DNA of 64,000 bases, taken from NCBI GenBank assembly GCA_032622095.1, contig CP136069.1, forward strand, positions 162,183,043-162,247,042, written 5' to 3'. How positions within the stretch are numbered: the stretch's first letter is position 1; each line of letters begins with the position of its first letter. Origin of the DNA: Siphonodentalium dalli (taxonomy: Eukaryota > Mollusca > Scaphopoda > Gadilida > Siphonodentaliidae). This document shows, in pieces, positions 23,439 through 35,788 of the stretch. The notes beneath the pieces are model-generated. The model saw only the letters and a list, made by a program, of their open reading frames with translations, had not been told where the DNA came from and searched no databases. A program made the position numbers and the translations under genes.

Positions 23439-24018
23439 GTATGTAAATTCGCATTTTTTGATAAAAGCCAAAATAATGGCCGACGGAATTGAAGGATATC
23501 GGAAGAAAAGCCTATAAAATACATTATTGAAAAAATTATTTCACAAGAAACGAAAATGGGGTTTGAACCTTGTCACACTGTCAAATATGCAACCCATGCA
23601 TTTTGATCCTGACCAAAACCAACCACAGTTGGTTTTGATCATAATGTGCTTTTGAGAATTAGGTATTGTGGTTTTGAGCTTGGTTACAACAGTTACTCTG
23701 TGACATGATTTTGAACACTTATTCCGGTGAGTTCAAGAGCGCACTTTCCTGCGCATTAATCAGTCCAGTATATATTCGTATCAAAGGTACCTCTACCGAA
23801 ATGAACACTACACACCGAATATAGCATGTATATTTAGATTTTTTGGGGGAAAAAATACGTTAACCTTGCACATAAACTTTGGATGTGAATCTAACACATG
23901 TTTTATAACACGTCAATAAGCCCTCGACCAATGGAAGTTACCTAATGAGGTCCGGAGACCGACCTCATTAGTGTAAAGATCTTTAAGTCGTCGCCTGTTC
24001 CATCAAACGGTCTGTCGT
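23439..24018. other. Intron, no feature seen
   Basis: Start of the 9-kb intron that splits HYR 1. One short hairpin is seen at about 23942-23970 (ctaatgaggtc and its complement). No coding segment. Confidence 0.45.
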
Positions 24019-25179
24019 GATTACAACAAGCCTATGCATTGTATTCGCGGTGCACACCTTGATTGACCAATTATTATTATTACATCTTTATTTTCTCCAT
24101 AAATGAAGATTGACATAAATGACAAACATGAATATTACATTATAATTATATATAATGGAACCACAATGTGTGGTACACAGCTACCTGAAAATAAGACATT
24201 TATAATACAAAAAGTTGACTCCAAGTGAACTCATGTGGCATGTATATGTAGAAAAAATCAATGTGTAAACATATATATTGTCAATTATTGCATGAGAGTC
24301 TATCCAAGAAATCGAGATAGATCCTGCCCAAGCGCGACTTCATCGAAATCGAAGCAGTTGCGATCTGCCCGTGCCACTGGCTTAAAATATAAGCATAGCA
24401 GACGCAGACGAATCACAACTGATCCGTAACATTATTGATTTGTTGGAGAGTCATGCTGTGAGAGCTGATCGATAGTCTATGGCGGATCAAAGTAGGTGTT
24501 CGGATCGGTCAGGGCAACATCGGCTCTTGTATCCGATCGAGCAACATTACGCTTTTTCAGAAGAAAGTATGCATGCCACAATCGAGATGTAGCCGATATC
24601 ATGAAGATCAGGAAGGAGTCAATATCAATCAGCACAGATTTCAGTTCATCATTGATGAGTGATAAATGAAGTAAGACCATATTGGTGGAAGATAGCCGAT
24701 CAACATGAATGAATGGGTGTACCCCAAACTGGTTAATGATACCATAGAACATGTCGTTTCTTATATTTACAAGATACTGGCAATCGATGAGTATATGTTC
24801 TACGATATCGGTGTATGAAAGTTCACAGACCGTGCAGAATCCAGCATCTGAGGAAGTGGTTGCTTCAATAACACTTGCTGGTGTGTGGTATGATCGCCTG
24901 TTGTTTGTGAATTTTCTACAAAGGTACCAAATAGGTGAGACTTGCAGCGTGTCATGTAATTTACAAATCGATTGAATGATGAGTCAGTACTTATTCTTGA
25001 TTTCCAAGCGAATTCGTCTGCATTATGTATAGTACATCTTATTCGTCTTTTCCATGATAATTTCGGAATGAATGTGCCAAATTGGACATATTCAGTTAGG
25101 GCATCCGTCGTGTCGTGCTTTTCGATTACAACAAGCCTATGCATTATATTCGCGGTGCACACCTTGATTGACCAATTAT
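24019..25179 (-). mobile_element. 5'-truncated LINE fragment with 56-bp flanking duplication
   Basis: Minus-strand LINE 3' fragment occupying 24075-25123. Its 3' tail is (taa)n next to 24074. A 56-bp direct repeat (24019-24074 and 25124-25179, one mismatch) starting gattacaacaagcctatgca abuts both ends exactly, as expected of a target-site duplication, though unusually long for one. The fragment carries the C-terminal part of an ORF2 product. Confidence 0.8.
24477..25123 (-). pseudogene. LINE ORF2 C-terminal fragment
   Basis: Read on the minus strand. 24800-25123 gives the post-RT region of a LINE (LSWKRRIRCTIHNADEFAWKS and FVNYMTRCKSHLFGTF). A frame change follows, after which the motif FCTVCELSYTDIVEHI, then L.I.DC, appears near 24790-24845. 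This is the C-x2-C...H...C cluster typical of LINE C-termini. The tail continues through 24752-24477 in another frame. The element is 5'-truncated and frameshifted. Confidence 0.78.
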
Positions 25180-26376
25180 GCACTCTCGATCATTCAAACA
25201 AGTTATTTTTCCGCCGAGGTGAGCATTACTAATTACTAACAGATACTTAAAGTAATTAAATGTCGGTAACCAGACCCCCATTGGATAGCTTACATTGGTC
25301 GAAAGTGCTGCTTGTGCAATCCGGCTTCGATTGTATGTAATAAATCAATCCGATACATACAATAATATATAAGGAATAATGCCCACAAGAAGAGAAGAGT
25401 GGTGTGCTCCTTAATTAATCAAAGATTAACACAAAATCCAATTTGAATGTCATGATTCGGTACCGTTACATATAGATATAGTCCAGATGAATCGATCACT
25501 GATACGTTGAACTATATGGGTGTAACATTCGACCATGGAGTATTGATTGGTATTCACCGGTCCAGGTCTCTAAGACTGACCACATATATAATTGGTAAGA
25601 GCAACTCATCACTGATTGTAAATTTCTCGGGCTGATTGGGTGTTATAAATATGTTATAAGCACGGTGTCAGATTTATAAGCGAACTAAATACAACGCGCG
25701 CCCTGCGGCGCTTGTGACCTTTATTTCACGACGTGCTTATAACGCATATTTCACATAATGGCTAACCGCTTCAGCTCGCCTTATTGGAAAGTAAACAGTT
25801 ATGAGTTGTGCTAGACTAAAGCGATTTCTTGAAAAAGATTTCCATATGTCGGAGGACAATACAATCACTAGGATTGTGGTTACTGACAGGAAAGGAAGCT
25901 ACTTGACAGAGGTTATGTAAAATAACGTTCGAGATGACAAATCAACATCAAACAAGCAAATGGGGACTGGAATTCGATTATTGTTTACATTGAGATGAAC
26001 CATACGCGAAAAAACTAGGTCGTGTTAGAGAAGACATATTGAAGGAGTGCAAACCACACAAGAAAGTTGAACTTTACCTCTGGCTGAGTACATGCGATGT
26101 AACAATAAAACCCGGAAGCTACATATATTTACGCCACAAAATTAGTGAAAGTTGCATCGGCAATTTAACTACAACGTACCGTGCATATATTAACTATTTC
26201 TCAAGATATTACGTGCTGATTTTCTTTCTAGAGATACCTCCAATAAGCACTTGTCTGAACTTTAGTTTATTCAGATATGGGGTGCACCCTTGTGACTTGC
26301 TGTCTGAAGTGTGGCTTCATAGAATCCGAAGAATATATCAGAAATAAATACGAAAATAAATAAAAACTCAGTGTTC
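25180..26376. other. Intron, no feature seen
   Basis: No recognised gene. The + strand open frame 26039-26347 shows no family, but it ends just before LINE 3 and may be part of that element's leader. Confidence 0.45.
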
Positions 26377-26655
26377 AGGGATGTGTGAGTACAGTCTCCT
26401 GCCCTATTTGTGATTTTGTTTGCTATATATAATTTGCTTGAAGGGATATGCGAGTACAGTCTCCTGTCCTATTTGTGATATATCTACATTTATGTTATAA
26501 ACAAAACTGTCTTGCTAGCATTGCCTCAGACTGTAACAAGCAGGGAAGTGAGTGTACAGGCTCCTGCCCTATTCATACAGTAGCGGCTGAAGTGCATAAT
26601 TCTGAAATTGATATACGAAATATAGGGAAGTGTGATTACATTCTCCTGCCCTGAG
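26377..26655 (+). repeat. Four-copy cysteine-motif repeat at LINE 3 5' end
   Basis: A ~27-base word, agggaNgtgNgagtacagtc followed by tcctgccctat, occurs at 26377, 26442, 26542 and 26624. Translated in the shared frame, the first three give G-x2-S/C-T-x-SCPIC or SCPIH. These resemble repeated small zinc-binding motifs more than random satellite, though copies two and three differ. The array could encode part of ORF1 or be a promoter repeat; stops separate the units. Confidence 0.55.
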
Positions 26656-26675
26656 CTGGTATATAACAGCGAACC

Positions 26676-27110
26676 ATGTCTACTGGAATAGGGAAAAAAT
26701 ACAACAACGCCAATACACTCGGAGAAACCGCACTCCTAAGAATCCATGGACCACAGGTGTTGAAACCAAGAAAGGAAGCAATGCTTCGGATAAGGTGAAA
26801 ACAAATATTGCAACGCAAGACACATACACCAAGAACATGCAAATTGGCGAACTCTGTTCAACTGATGTGGACGTTAATAACGACCGAGTCACGGGATGTC
26901 AGTTTTTTCGAAAAATTCTTCTGTGCTAAGTGTATTTCACTCACAAAGACGGAATATATATATGTGGTTGTGTCCACCGTGTAAAGACAGAGTTCAGACC
27001 AATATTGTAATGGAGAAAGAAATAGAGGAAAGGTATGCCACATATATGGGAGAATTCATAAGGAGAATAGATAACCTGGAAGTGAAAGTGAAAAAAAAAG
27101 TGCTGTAAGT
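26676..27110 (+). pseudogene. LINE 3 ORF1 remains (PHD-finger tail plus coiled segment)
   Basis: A low-complexity basic N-terminal part starts at the ATG at 26678. Near 26930-26945 a C-x2-C pair (CAKC) appears, and further on the frame gives IYMWLCPPCKDR, the W-x-C-x2-C ending of a PHD-type finger found in many CR1/L2 ORF1 proteins. It is followed by MEKEIEERY...RRIDNLEVKVKK, a charged coiled-coil-like stretch ending at a gtaagtaagtaag microsatellite. Frame changes separate the two halves of the finger. Confidence 0.65.
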
Positions 27111-27419
27111 AAGTAAGTAATGTGATACAAGAGGAAATCACAAAAAGATACGAAGGACATTCAGAAGATTGTGAACAAGAAATGTGACTTAAGCCGTATG
27201 AATGAAATAGTGAAAGAAGGAACGAAAACAGTAATATAGAAGAAGCCAACAAAAATGGAGTAGCCACGAGAATGAAGGACACAAATAAAAATAACAAGAA
27301 AGGAAAGGGGGAATATATAACTGGGGCTATGGTAGAAATTCACGAAACATCTTGTGTTGATATGATGAAATAATACAACAAAGATAATAATCTGAAATCC
27401 ATTGATTTCATTGGATGGG

Positions 27420-27478
27420 TGATAGGATGAATTTAAATTATTAAGAGGCCCTCTTAATAATTTAAATTCATCCTATCA
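27420..27478. repeat. Perfect palindrome
   Basis: Two 28-base arms, tgataggatgaatttaaatt... and its exact complement, around a 3-base centre. It lies in the ORF1-ORF2 spacer of LINE 3. A longer flanking match, accaagagggtc, sits on one side only. Confidence 0.92.
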
Positions 27479-27949
27479 ACCAAGAGGGTCGCCAATATCA
27501 TGGCATAGTAGTGCGTGCGCAACGATTGTGATATTCGAGGGATTACACAATTTATATATATTTGATTAGAATATTCTTTCGAATGTTTGGTCAAATCACA
27601 TAATCGTGCGTTTAAACCAGTTAACATATTCTATAACTTGGTACGTAGTGTAATTACCGAGCGCCGGCTTCCGGTCTGGACTTTTGGTCATGATTGGAAT
27701 ATAAAATAAATGAGAATTAAGAAAAATAAGACGCGTACAAGCCATAAAATGACAATTTTGAGGCATCCACAGATACGTTGTGTATATTTGTATTTTGTTG
27801 ATGACAGTCCTGATACTTCTTGCGGTCTGTCTCACAAAGCGCCACATGCAGGTGTTCGTTGAAGGAACCTGATCCCATAAAAAACCATTGGCTTGTAGAC
27901 AAAGCATACGTAACAATATTGATGCAATCGCTGTTGAATTGACTGATTG

Positions 27950-28511
27950 TGATGTTGTATGTTTACAGAAACAGGGCTAAACTCTTTAGTTGACTTGGTG
28001 ATACCTGGTTTTCATGAAGTGATCAGAAACGACAGGATCTGTAAAACAGTAGGTGGTGTAGCTCTAGTTGTTCGTGACTCGGTTAGTTTCAAACATCGTG
28101 ATGATTTAATGGATCCCAATATATAATATGTATGGGCTTAGATAATTCACCTAAACGACTATTTGTGAGCTGTTTTTACCGCCCACATAACTCCACAAAA
28201 GACTCTATTAGTGGCGCTCGTGAAAGCGGATGTGAATTGATAGTCGCGTGTGATTTTAATGAAGATCAGACTATACACATCGAGGGCATATTCATAACTT
28301 AAGTAACGCATGCGGTCTCAGACAAATAATGAAATCGCAAACACATTTGACCAAATATTCAAGTTCTAGTTTGGATCTATTTCTCGTATCAAACCCAGAT
28401 TCAGTCAAAGATTACAACATTCTCAATCCGTTTCATGCAGACATGAAGCGTTATCACTGCCCAGTTAATGTCCTTTTTAGATACGGAAATTACAGGTCAA
28501 AAATACTTTAA
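27950..28511 (+). pseudogene. LINE 3 endonuclease remains
   Basis: Endonuclease domain fragments in successive frames: ETGLNSLVDLVIPGF with the catalytic Glu, then GGVALVVRDSV (27965-28125), SCFYRPHNSTK near 28170, CDFNEDQ near 28250, and SSLDLFLVSNP at 28365-28397. The last corresponds to the C-terminal strand region of LINE endonucleases. The frame is broken at least three times. Confidence 0.8.
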
Positions 28512-29015
28512 AACGCACTTTTTGGAATTATAGTCTCGCTGATTACTTTAGAATAAATCAATCTTTTGATGAATGGAAACTCTCAGATGATCTTAATAAC
28601 CACAATATTAACTATTAATATTGACATGTACTCTAACTACAAAAATAATGGATGTAGCAAAATCTGTTATACCAAATAAGGTTTTACTAATCCGCAGAAA
28701 TAATCCGCCGTGGCATACTTGTAAGATCCGTAGACTAATAAGGGAGCGGAGAAGAATTCATAAAAAGATAAACTTTACCGAAAGAAAAGAAATGAATTAA
28801 TATCAGAAGTCAGATAAGCAAAACGAAATCATAACATGAAACAAGAGCTCCTCCTCAATGACAATAGCAGTGAAACGTATACCTGATGGAATACCCTTCA
28901 GGAGCTATTAATAGCCGAACAAATTCCCCTATCCCGGATGGTAATGACATACTGGTATCACCTATGGAAAAGGTTGAATTCTTTAGTACATACTTCTGCA
29001 ATATATCATCACTGA

Positions 29016-30600
29016 ATGAAAACCGTGCCCATTAGTTTAGGAAATCCTTGGCGTCCCCTCTTGTCAGATATTAAGTTGACCACCGATGGTGTAAGGGATG
29101 CCCTTTATTCTGCAAACCCACCAAAGGCGCCTGGTCCAGATCAAATTTGTCCGAAAACATTGAAATACTGTTTGGAAACCCTTTGCTACCCCTTAGCCAA
29201 AACTTTCAATAAATTTCTAGAAGAATCACACTTCCCCCAAGAGTGGAAGCGTTCAAATATTGCCCCAATATATAAAAATGGCAATAAATATATCGTTTCT
29301 AAATAAAAACCAGTATAATTGGTAAGTTGTATGTACAAATAAGTGCATTTATAAAACAAATGTGGGAGTTTTTTACTACTAACAGACGTATATCAATTGT
29401 TCAGTCTGGCTTCGTTTGATGTGACTCTACTGTATAACAACTATTTACGATTACATTTCTGATTCATTGGATGAAAGTAAAGAAATTAGATGTGTGTTTT
29501 GTGATTTCAGTAAAGCTTTTGATAAGGTCTGGCATAAGGGCCTCCTTAACAAATTGGAACATATAACTATAACTGTTAACCTTCTAAAACTCCGTGAGTC
29601 TTATTTAACATATCGTCAGCAACAAGCAGTCGTAGATAATGCTAATTCAGAATGGAACCACGTGAGAGCTGGCTTCCACCAAGGATTATATTCGGACCTC
29701 TTCTCTTTTTAATTTACATCAATGATATATCTGAACATGTTACTTGTCACATTCGGCTTTTTGCAGATAACACATCAATGGTGTTGACCATATATAGAAG
29801 ATCCAAATCGTGCAGAAGCTTTAATTGACAGTGATATTGCAAAGTTGGTTGAATGGTCCAGTCGTTGGCTTCTTATCTTTTTATGAAGCAAAAACAGAAT
29901 CCCTTCTTATTTCTACCTTATTATGAAATAAAAACAGAATCCCTTCTTATTTCTCTTATAATGGCAAACTGTATTATTGAGGAATTTAAGTCTCGTAGAC
30001 ATCTTGGTCTCACATTTAATAATACGGGTACATGGGCAGCTCACATTGACGAGATTACAGATAAAGCATGGAATTGAGTTAACCTAATGAGAAAATACAC
30101 ATACATGTTATCTAAAAACAACTTTCAGAAAGTTTATTTTGTATTTATTCGTCCAGTATTATAACATGCTGCATATATGTGGGACAACTGTGGTACAACA
30201 TTGAACGATCATATTGAAAAGATACAACACGAAGTGGATAGAACAGTATCAGGAGCGATACGAAGTATTAACACTAGCAATATAATCTTGGCTGCGAAAC
30301 TTTGGCGCATAGATGAAACAAATTCAAGTTACATCAATTTTACATAATGTATCATCGATCATTCATTCCCACAGTATCTCTATAACTTTGTGAACCACGG
30401 GAACACAGGAGCATAACGATATTCATTCAGAAAAAAACTTCACTCAGACCCCATCGCTCAGATCTCTCCTTATACATGGATATTGTTCTACAATCAGCGA
30501 GGATATTCTGGAATGACGTGACCCCTAAACTGAAACAAGCGGAATCCCTCGAGGTGTTTAAATCACGACCTGAGGCAGGTAAACGACTGAATATGAGAAG
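29016..30600 (+). pseudogene. LINE 3 reverse transcriptase remains
   Basis: RT motifs in order: KAPGPDQICPKTLKYC and FPQEWKRSNIAPIYKNGN (29016-29306); CDFSKAFDKVWHKGLLNKLE (29467-29560); HQG then LGPLLFLIYINDIS after a frame change near 29690. The catalytic box reads FADN instead of FADD near 29760, which would remove an active-site Asp. A 40-base tandem duplication lies at 29881-29960. The thumb and C-terminal part continue (FIRPVL near 30140, IEKIQHEVDRTVSGAIR near 30210, RIFWNDVTPKLKQAE-like near 30500) with stops. Inactive. Confidence 0.85.
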
Positions 30601-30620
30601 AACTCTTTACTTGAATTTGT

Positions 30621-32474
30621 GCTCTAATTGAAAAGCCCAAATAATCCATACCCAAATGAGACCTTAATGCAGTATTCTTAATGAAGACCTCAACGAGAAA
30701 TCACCTAAATGAAAGCAACATATGTGGCGATATAGAAAGCGCATATCACTTTCTTTTAGTCCGCCCATCATAAAATCAAATCAAGGATGTATGCTTTATG
30801 ACGTTAGAAACACAATACAAAGACAGTGTCATACTCCTGCGTGGCTCGAATTCTCTTCCACGTAGCAATAGCCACAAAATCTTTAAAGCAACCCAAATTG
30901 TTATAACCAAAGTGGTCGTTTTAGTCTTCTGTCATAATATATGGAATCTTATACCGGAAACAACTTTGGTCATATACTAGTACGTCTAATGTATTAATCA
31001 AATAGCATAGACTCATATTTGTCTGATTCATTGGATTTACGTTCGAATTTTGCTAAAGGTCAATCGTTTCTTTATTATTAAAAACAAATATATAAAGAGA
31101 GATATGTTTGAGATTGTTTATAAACACACATCCGTGGTAACTCACTCTCTGTCTTATAAACACACTGCAGTGGTAACTCACTCTCTGTCTCACTCTTCCT
31201 TTCTCTTCTGTCTTAACTGATTCATAATACTAGTAATTATACTATTCTTAATGTTTTTTGTTCTTGTCATTTTCATTTCCCCTCAACCTGTTCTCTTTAA
31301 CACGGCCTCTTGTCATACATTCATTCTACATACTATTATGCATGCTTTTCTGTTGAGATAACTTAAGATAAACAGTGACCAGCTTGTCATTAGATCCTCT
31401 TCACCCTTTTCTATTTTTGACTGTCATATAATTATCTAAATCATATTGTTGAATGGCTTGTATTAAAGATACGGGCGGCGTTGGCGGTGGGTATGCTGTT
31501 AAAATATTCAACTCCGTCAAAAACCGTCATAAACATAAAGAATATTAAATATAGACAGACTTTCTTATATCAATCAGAAATATGGCATAAACAGTATGTT
31601 ATTGTCAATTTTTTCCCTTTGTTATGTAAACAAAAGCAAAATACGTTACGTTTCCTGGCTTTTGCTCAGACCCGGGTATGGTAACATAAAGAGCGTTATT
31701 TGTTACTGTTATCCTGATATGGACACCATAAAGAGCGTAGATATTATTTGTGTGTGATTAACCAATAGAATTGCGCTGTGTTATGTAAACAGAAGCGCAA
31801 CTTCTGTAACACGAGCAGGCTTTTGTTGACAAACACAATCGTACGTCTTGACGACAATATACTATTAACGCGCTGATTATGTTTGGCGTATGAACAATTC
31901 TATATATAGTTTAATATTCCTTCTGTTGATGGCGGTTTGAACAAATATGAATATTTCTGCAACGAACGTCGCCCGTGCCTTTAATTGAGAGTTGAATAAC
32001 TATTGTTTAAACCAAAGAACGGATGGAATCCGGCACTTCTCAGGGTTATATCTTCGACCATTTCTCTTCCTGTGCCATGTATATGGCCTGTCAGAATGCG
32101 TAACATGACACACACGTCTTTTTGCAGACTGCCTACTGTCATCCGAGCTCAGTTATAGTAAATTGGAGTTCGCAAAATATATAGTTAGTCCGGAAACAAC
32201 TCGTGCTTCATCACAATATATCTTGTCTCAAGTTTGTTGTTTAGTATGACCGATTCACCAAGTAGAGTAGACCTTGATATTCAATCATACAATGTTATCG
32301 ATAGAAATATAGTTTCATTGAATCAATGAATCGGAGGTGCTGGTAGTCGTCAACATCGTTTTAGCAGGAAATCACTACAAATATTATCAAGATCGATTTG
32401 ATTTACCGCTTAATTTATTGGCCCGTACATGCGCTTCATACTATTTTCTCAGCTTCCATGCTGTTGTCTTTCAG
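30621..32474. other. Intron with a short tandem repeat
   Basis: No gene recognised. A two-copy 36-bp repeat (ttataaacacac... and gtggtaactcactctctgtc) lies at 31119-31190. Confidence 0.5.
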
Positions 32475-32605
32475 GTCTTTGGTGCGACGAATAAACGGAC
32501 AAGATAGTGGTTCTAGATTCCCACGATATCCCGTACCAGTCACTTTCCGAGTTGTTGACAACAAGGGGGCGGTAGCCTTTTGCGATTTCACAGTTACCGT
32601 CAATG
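32475..32605 (+). CDS. HYR domain 1, second-half exon
   Basis: C-terminal half of the HYR domain begun at 23300-23438. Acceptor gtctttcag, donor gtgaga, entry phase 2, exit phase 1. Translation: SLVRRINGQDSGSRFPRYPV, then PVTFRVVDNKGAVAFCDFTV. It shows the family features DSGS.FP.G.x.V and V.D..G..A.C.F.V.V, with the second conserved cysteine. With the first half the domain is complete at about 85-90 residues. The two halves are 9 kb apart, with one LINE fragment and one near-full LINE between them. Confidence 0.92.
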
Positions 32606-33472
32606 GTGAGAAGAATAAAAATCAATTATCACCTCTGACCTTTTTAAAAACTTATCGACGAGCCGTTACTCAAAGAAATATCTTTATAGTGTTATGCTTA
32701 AGAAAAGTCAGGACATGAGTTTAACTTATATGTACATACTTATACTACCATGTACATACTTATACTATTAAGCGTGACATATAGGCCCTATGGGCCGGGT
32801 GCTAATTGAAATATATATATATATTAATGATTTATGTATTGCACATGTCACGTTAATAAATGATTATCTCTCTCTATATATATATATATGACTGTACATA
32901 CCAATTTATTGACCTATGTTGAACGCCCGAAACTGGGCCGAAATGTGCTACAAGCGAGCATTAATGTGTATCAACGCGGCTCCAAACCGCCATTTGGCTT
33001 TAAATAATTCTCAAAATTTGGGAGAATTATTTGCGGGATTCGATATACATGGACATGATTCGTTCAACCAGAGTTGACACTGAAATTAAAAGTTAGTCCA
33101 ATTTAGATTTACTCATCCAATCTGACAAGTGCGATTAATTAATGGCTATTAACCATGGTGCATCAGCCATGTCAGTACTCAATAATGCATTTAGCATCAT
33201 TTCATCAACCACAACTGGTAATCGATTGCAGCGGGCACGGTGGGTAATACCAACCACTGAACTGTATAACCTACAATGCAGGGAATATATTTCTTTGTTT
33301 TTGTTAATACTTTGTCATATTTTATAATAATTTAGAAATATTAAAAACTTGAGGCAAAACTGTGGGTACCGTATGTACCTCAAACATATTGTAGTATTTC
33401 ATAATTCGAAAAAATACTCAATCAGGCCCATGCTATTATTGGCTTCATAGATGTGTTGCTTCTACAATTCAG
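32606..33472. other. Intron with foldback-family fragment
   Basis: Contains ta-rich tracts at 32809-32825 and 32877-32889. A stretch at 33150-33235 (aaccatggtgcatcagccatgt, then atcaaccacaactggtaatc) matches the foldback arm near 21060-21170. No other feature. Confidence 0.6.
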
Positions 33473-33646
33473 TTTGGACTTGTGCCAACATTGATGTCGC
33501 TAATGGACAATTTGGATGCAACGGAGAAATAATATATGGTACAGTTTGTCCCTTAATATGTGTTGAGGGGTATAAAGGAAGTGGTGCAACGGCAGTGACA
33601 TGTCAGAAGAATGGCGTTTATACCCCAACCATTCCAACGTGTGAAA
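33473..33646 (+). CDS. Sushi exon (triplet 1, first sushi)
   Basis: Single-exon sushi module, phase 1-1, 174 bp. Acceptor ctacaattcag, donor gtgagt. The translation has six cysteines: opening WTC, FGC, the C-x3-C step VCPLIC, then EGYKGSG, VTC and closing IPTCE. The first, fourth, fifth and sixth are the usual sushi four; the second and third form an extra pair. The usual Trp before the last Cys is replaced by Tyr (NGVYTPTIPTC). It follows HYR 1 directly. Confidence 0.94.
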
Positions 33647-35788
33647 GTGAGTACCTACTTTCTGCTAATCCTTAACCTTCTTTATATATGATATATCCGT
33701 ACAAATACATTCCATATGTGATATACGCACACACCTGTTCACCCGACTGCGTGTGGATATTAGCAAAGAAAAAGGCTTACACCCATAGCCAAAGACCTGA
33801 TTAAAAGATACAATTCTTTCAAGTGTAATATGGTGTAATCGCTGGGTCAGGAGAAAATTTGCAGACACAGGGCGTTTTGTTTGTTTGTTTGCTTGTTTGT
33901 TTTTTTTGCAGCACTCTGGTTAACCACCACCCCCTTAGCGCAAACTTGAAAACAAATACTATTTTCCGCCCAGGTTTTTGGGCCCACTCCCAAACTAGCA
34001 TTTCAATTGACTTTATCAAGCTTTTCCAGTCTGTTCTGGTATAATATACTTTTCCGTTCCCTCACTCATATTTAATCCATATCCACTATCCACTCTGATC
34101 CTATTTCATTAATAAATGTGATGATTAGCTTGTAGAGACATCCTAGCCAAAGATTATTGTTGTTGAAAGTTGTTGCTCGTCAGGCCCAGCACATCTCCTG
34201 AACGGGCTGAATGTATCAATCGTGATAAATGTGCACGAGCGACGTAATCAGATAAATATGTACATACAAGCGATTACGATAAAAATAATATGAATCGTAC
34301 GCGACACATAGTGGAGCAATCACACATGCTGTGCCTAAATTTGCCTTTTATCGGCGACATAGCGCTGAGAATAATTTATGTAACATCACGCAGTGATCAC
34401 GACGGAGATTACATGCCAACTTGACAAGACGTGTCGTAGATTGTGCAATATTGTCTGGATTCTGACTCACAAATGCAAAATGACGTCAGAAATCGTATGA
34501 TGACGTCTTCGTTATTCGTTTTTATTAAGCTAACCAAAGAAATTGGTCTAATTGAAATTAATAGATCTAAATCACATGTGAATTCTTCGTAAGTTGTGAA
34601 TTAGTTACTTTCATTTTCATCGCGATGCTTCATTCCCAATTCCGCGTGTTTGCAATCTCCACACTGTTGCTAACCGGAAGTCACGTGATAATTTCTCCAA
34701 AATTATACCCGTGATCTAAAAAAAAATCATTGATGGATATAGAAAAAAATATATGACGTCATTCGCCTGCGCCTGAGGTATAAACTTCCTGCTAATTAAA
34801 TAATAAATGACGTTGTTCACCGCTGAATTTCAAATTTTATGACAACGGGTCGATATATATCGGTCTGTCGCGATCAACCGGGGAGCAATTATTCGCGGTA
34901 AAATGGTTCAGAAACACGTTGAAAAAAAATGTAAAATATAAAGAACTGGCTATTTACGCAAATTAACGTAAGTGACATTGCATGGTGAGTGCACTTCGAT
35001 TCTCATCTGGCGATTTAAGTTAACACGGAGCAAAGTTAGTATTTTGATTGAGACATATAGCCCAATCGGTAAATGTACTGGACCTGTTCATGCCAACATG
35101 TGAAATGCATTGCCACAGCATTGAACACTATGCTTGGCTTCGACATGAGCTTAGCTTTAATATCATGCACCAATCACAGTAGCTGCGAACATACACAAAC
35201 AGACACACTTTGAATGATAGATTCACCAAACATTTAAACTGTTTTAGGCCAACATGCTCATTGGAACTTGCATCTAGTATGTTTAGTATGTCAATGTCAT
35301 ATATGTGTTATATAAATCACTATAATATAGTTCCGGTATTGACATCGATACCATTGCGCTAAGGTATTACGTCACTGCGCGTGTCGATAATAAACTTGTT
35401 TATTATATGCTAAGCTATCAAATAGCAGTATTTTGCATCAGATAAAAACCGTTATCCGTCTAATGAGATACAAAAATGCATTTGATCAGTGAAATACTCT
35501 CGCACAAAATGTTAGCCTGGCGTGGCTGATTTTTGTACCAACCTTGCTAGATCATTGTTCTGAGGGTTGAACAGGGTTCAATAGCCCTAGGGTCTGCTGA
35601 ACGAAGGTTCCACATTTCGAGGGTTTAACAGCTATTCCCATGTTTAAACAATATAACTGTTCGGTAATTTAAGGGTATACTAAGAGTCACCAGTCGTTAT
35701 TCAAGACACAACAGTTATTGTCTATATGTGCACAGTGTATGCACATGAGAATTTGATACCGGTTTGTGCATTTTGCGGATACTGATAC
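33647..35788. other. Intron, no feature seen
   Basis: Intronic DNA with a short gtttgtttgtttgcttgttt tract near 33877-33900 and several (a)n runs. The open frames 33665-34044 sit over this low-complexity tract. No gene or long repeat. Confidence 0.5.

Larger units (their letters stand above)
26377..30620 (+). mobile_element. Decayed non-LTR retrotransposon (LINE 3) with ORF1 and ORF2
   Basis: Sense-oriented LINE in the intron that splits HYR 1. It has a 5' cysteine-motif array (26377-26655), an ORF1-like region ending in a PHD-finger tail and a Lys/Glu-rich coiled segment (26676-27110), and a spacer with a 59-bp palindrome. An ORF2 with endonuclease and RT remains (27950-30600) follows. The order and motifs fit CR1/Jockey/L2-like elements that carry zinc-finger ORF1 proteins. 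Multiple stops and frameshifts make it inactive. Both outer boundaries are approximate, and no target duplication was found. Confidence 0.8.
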
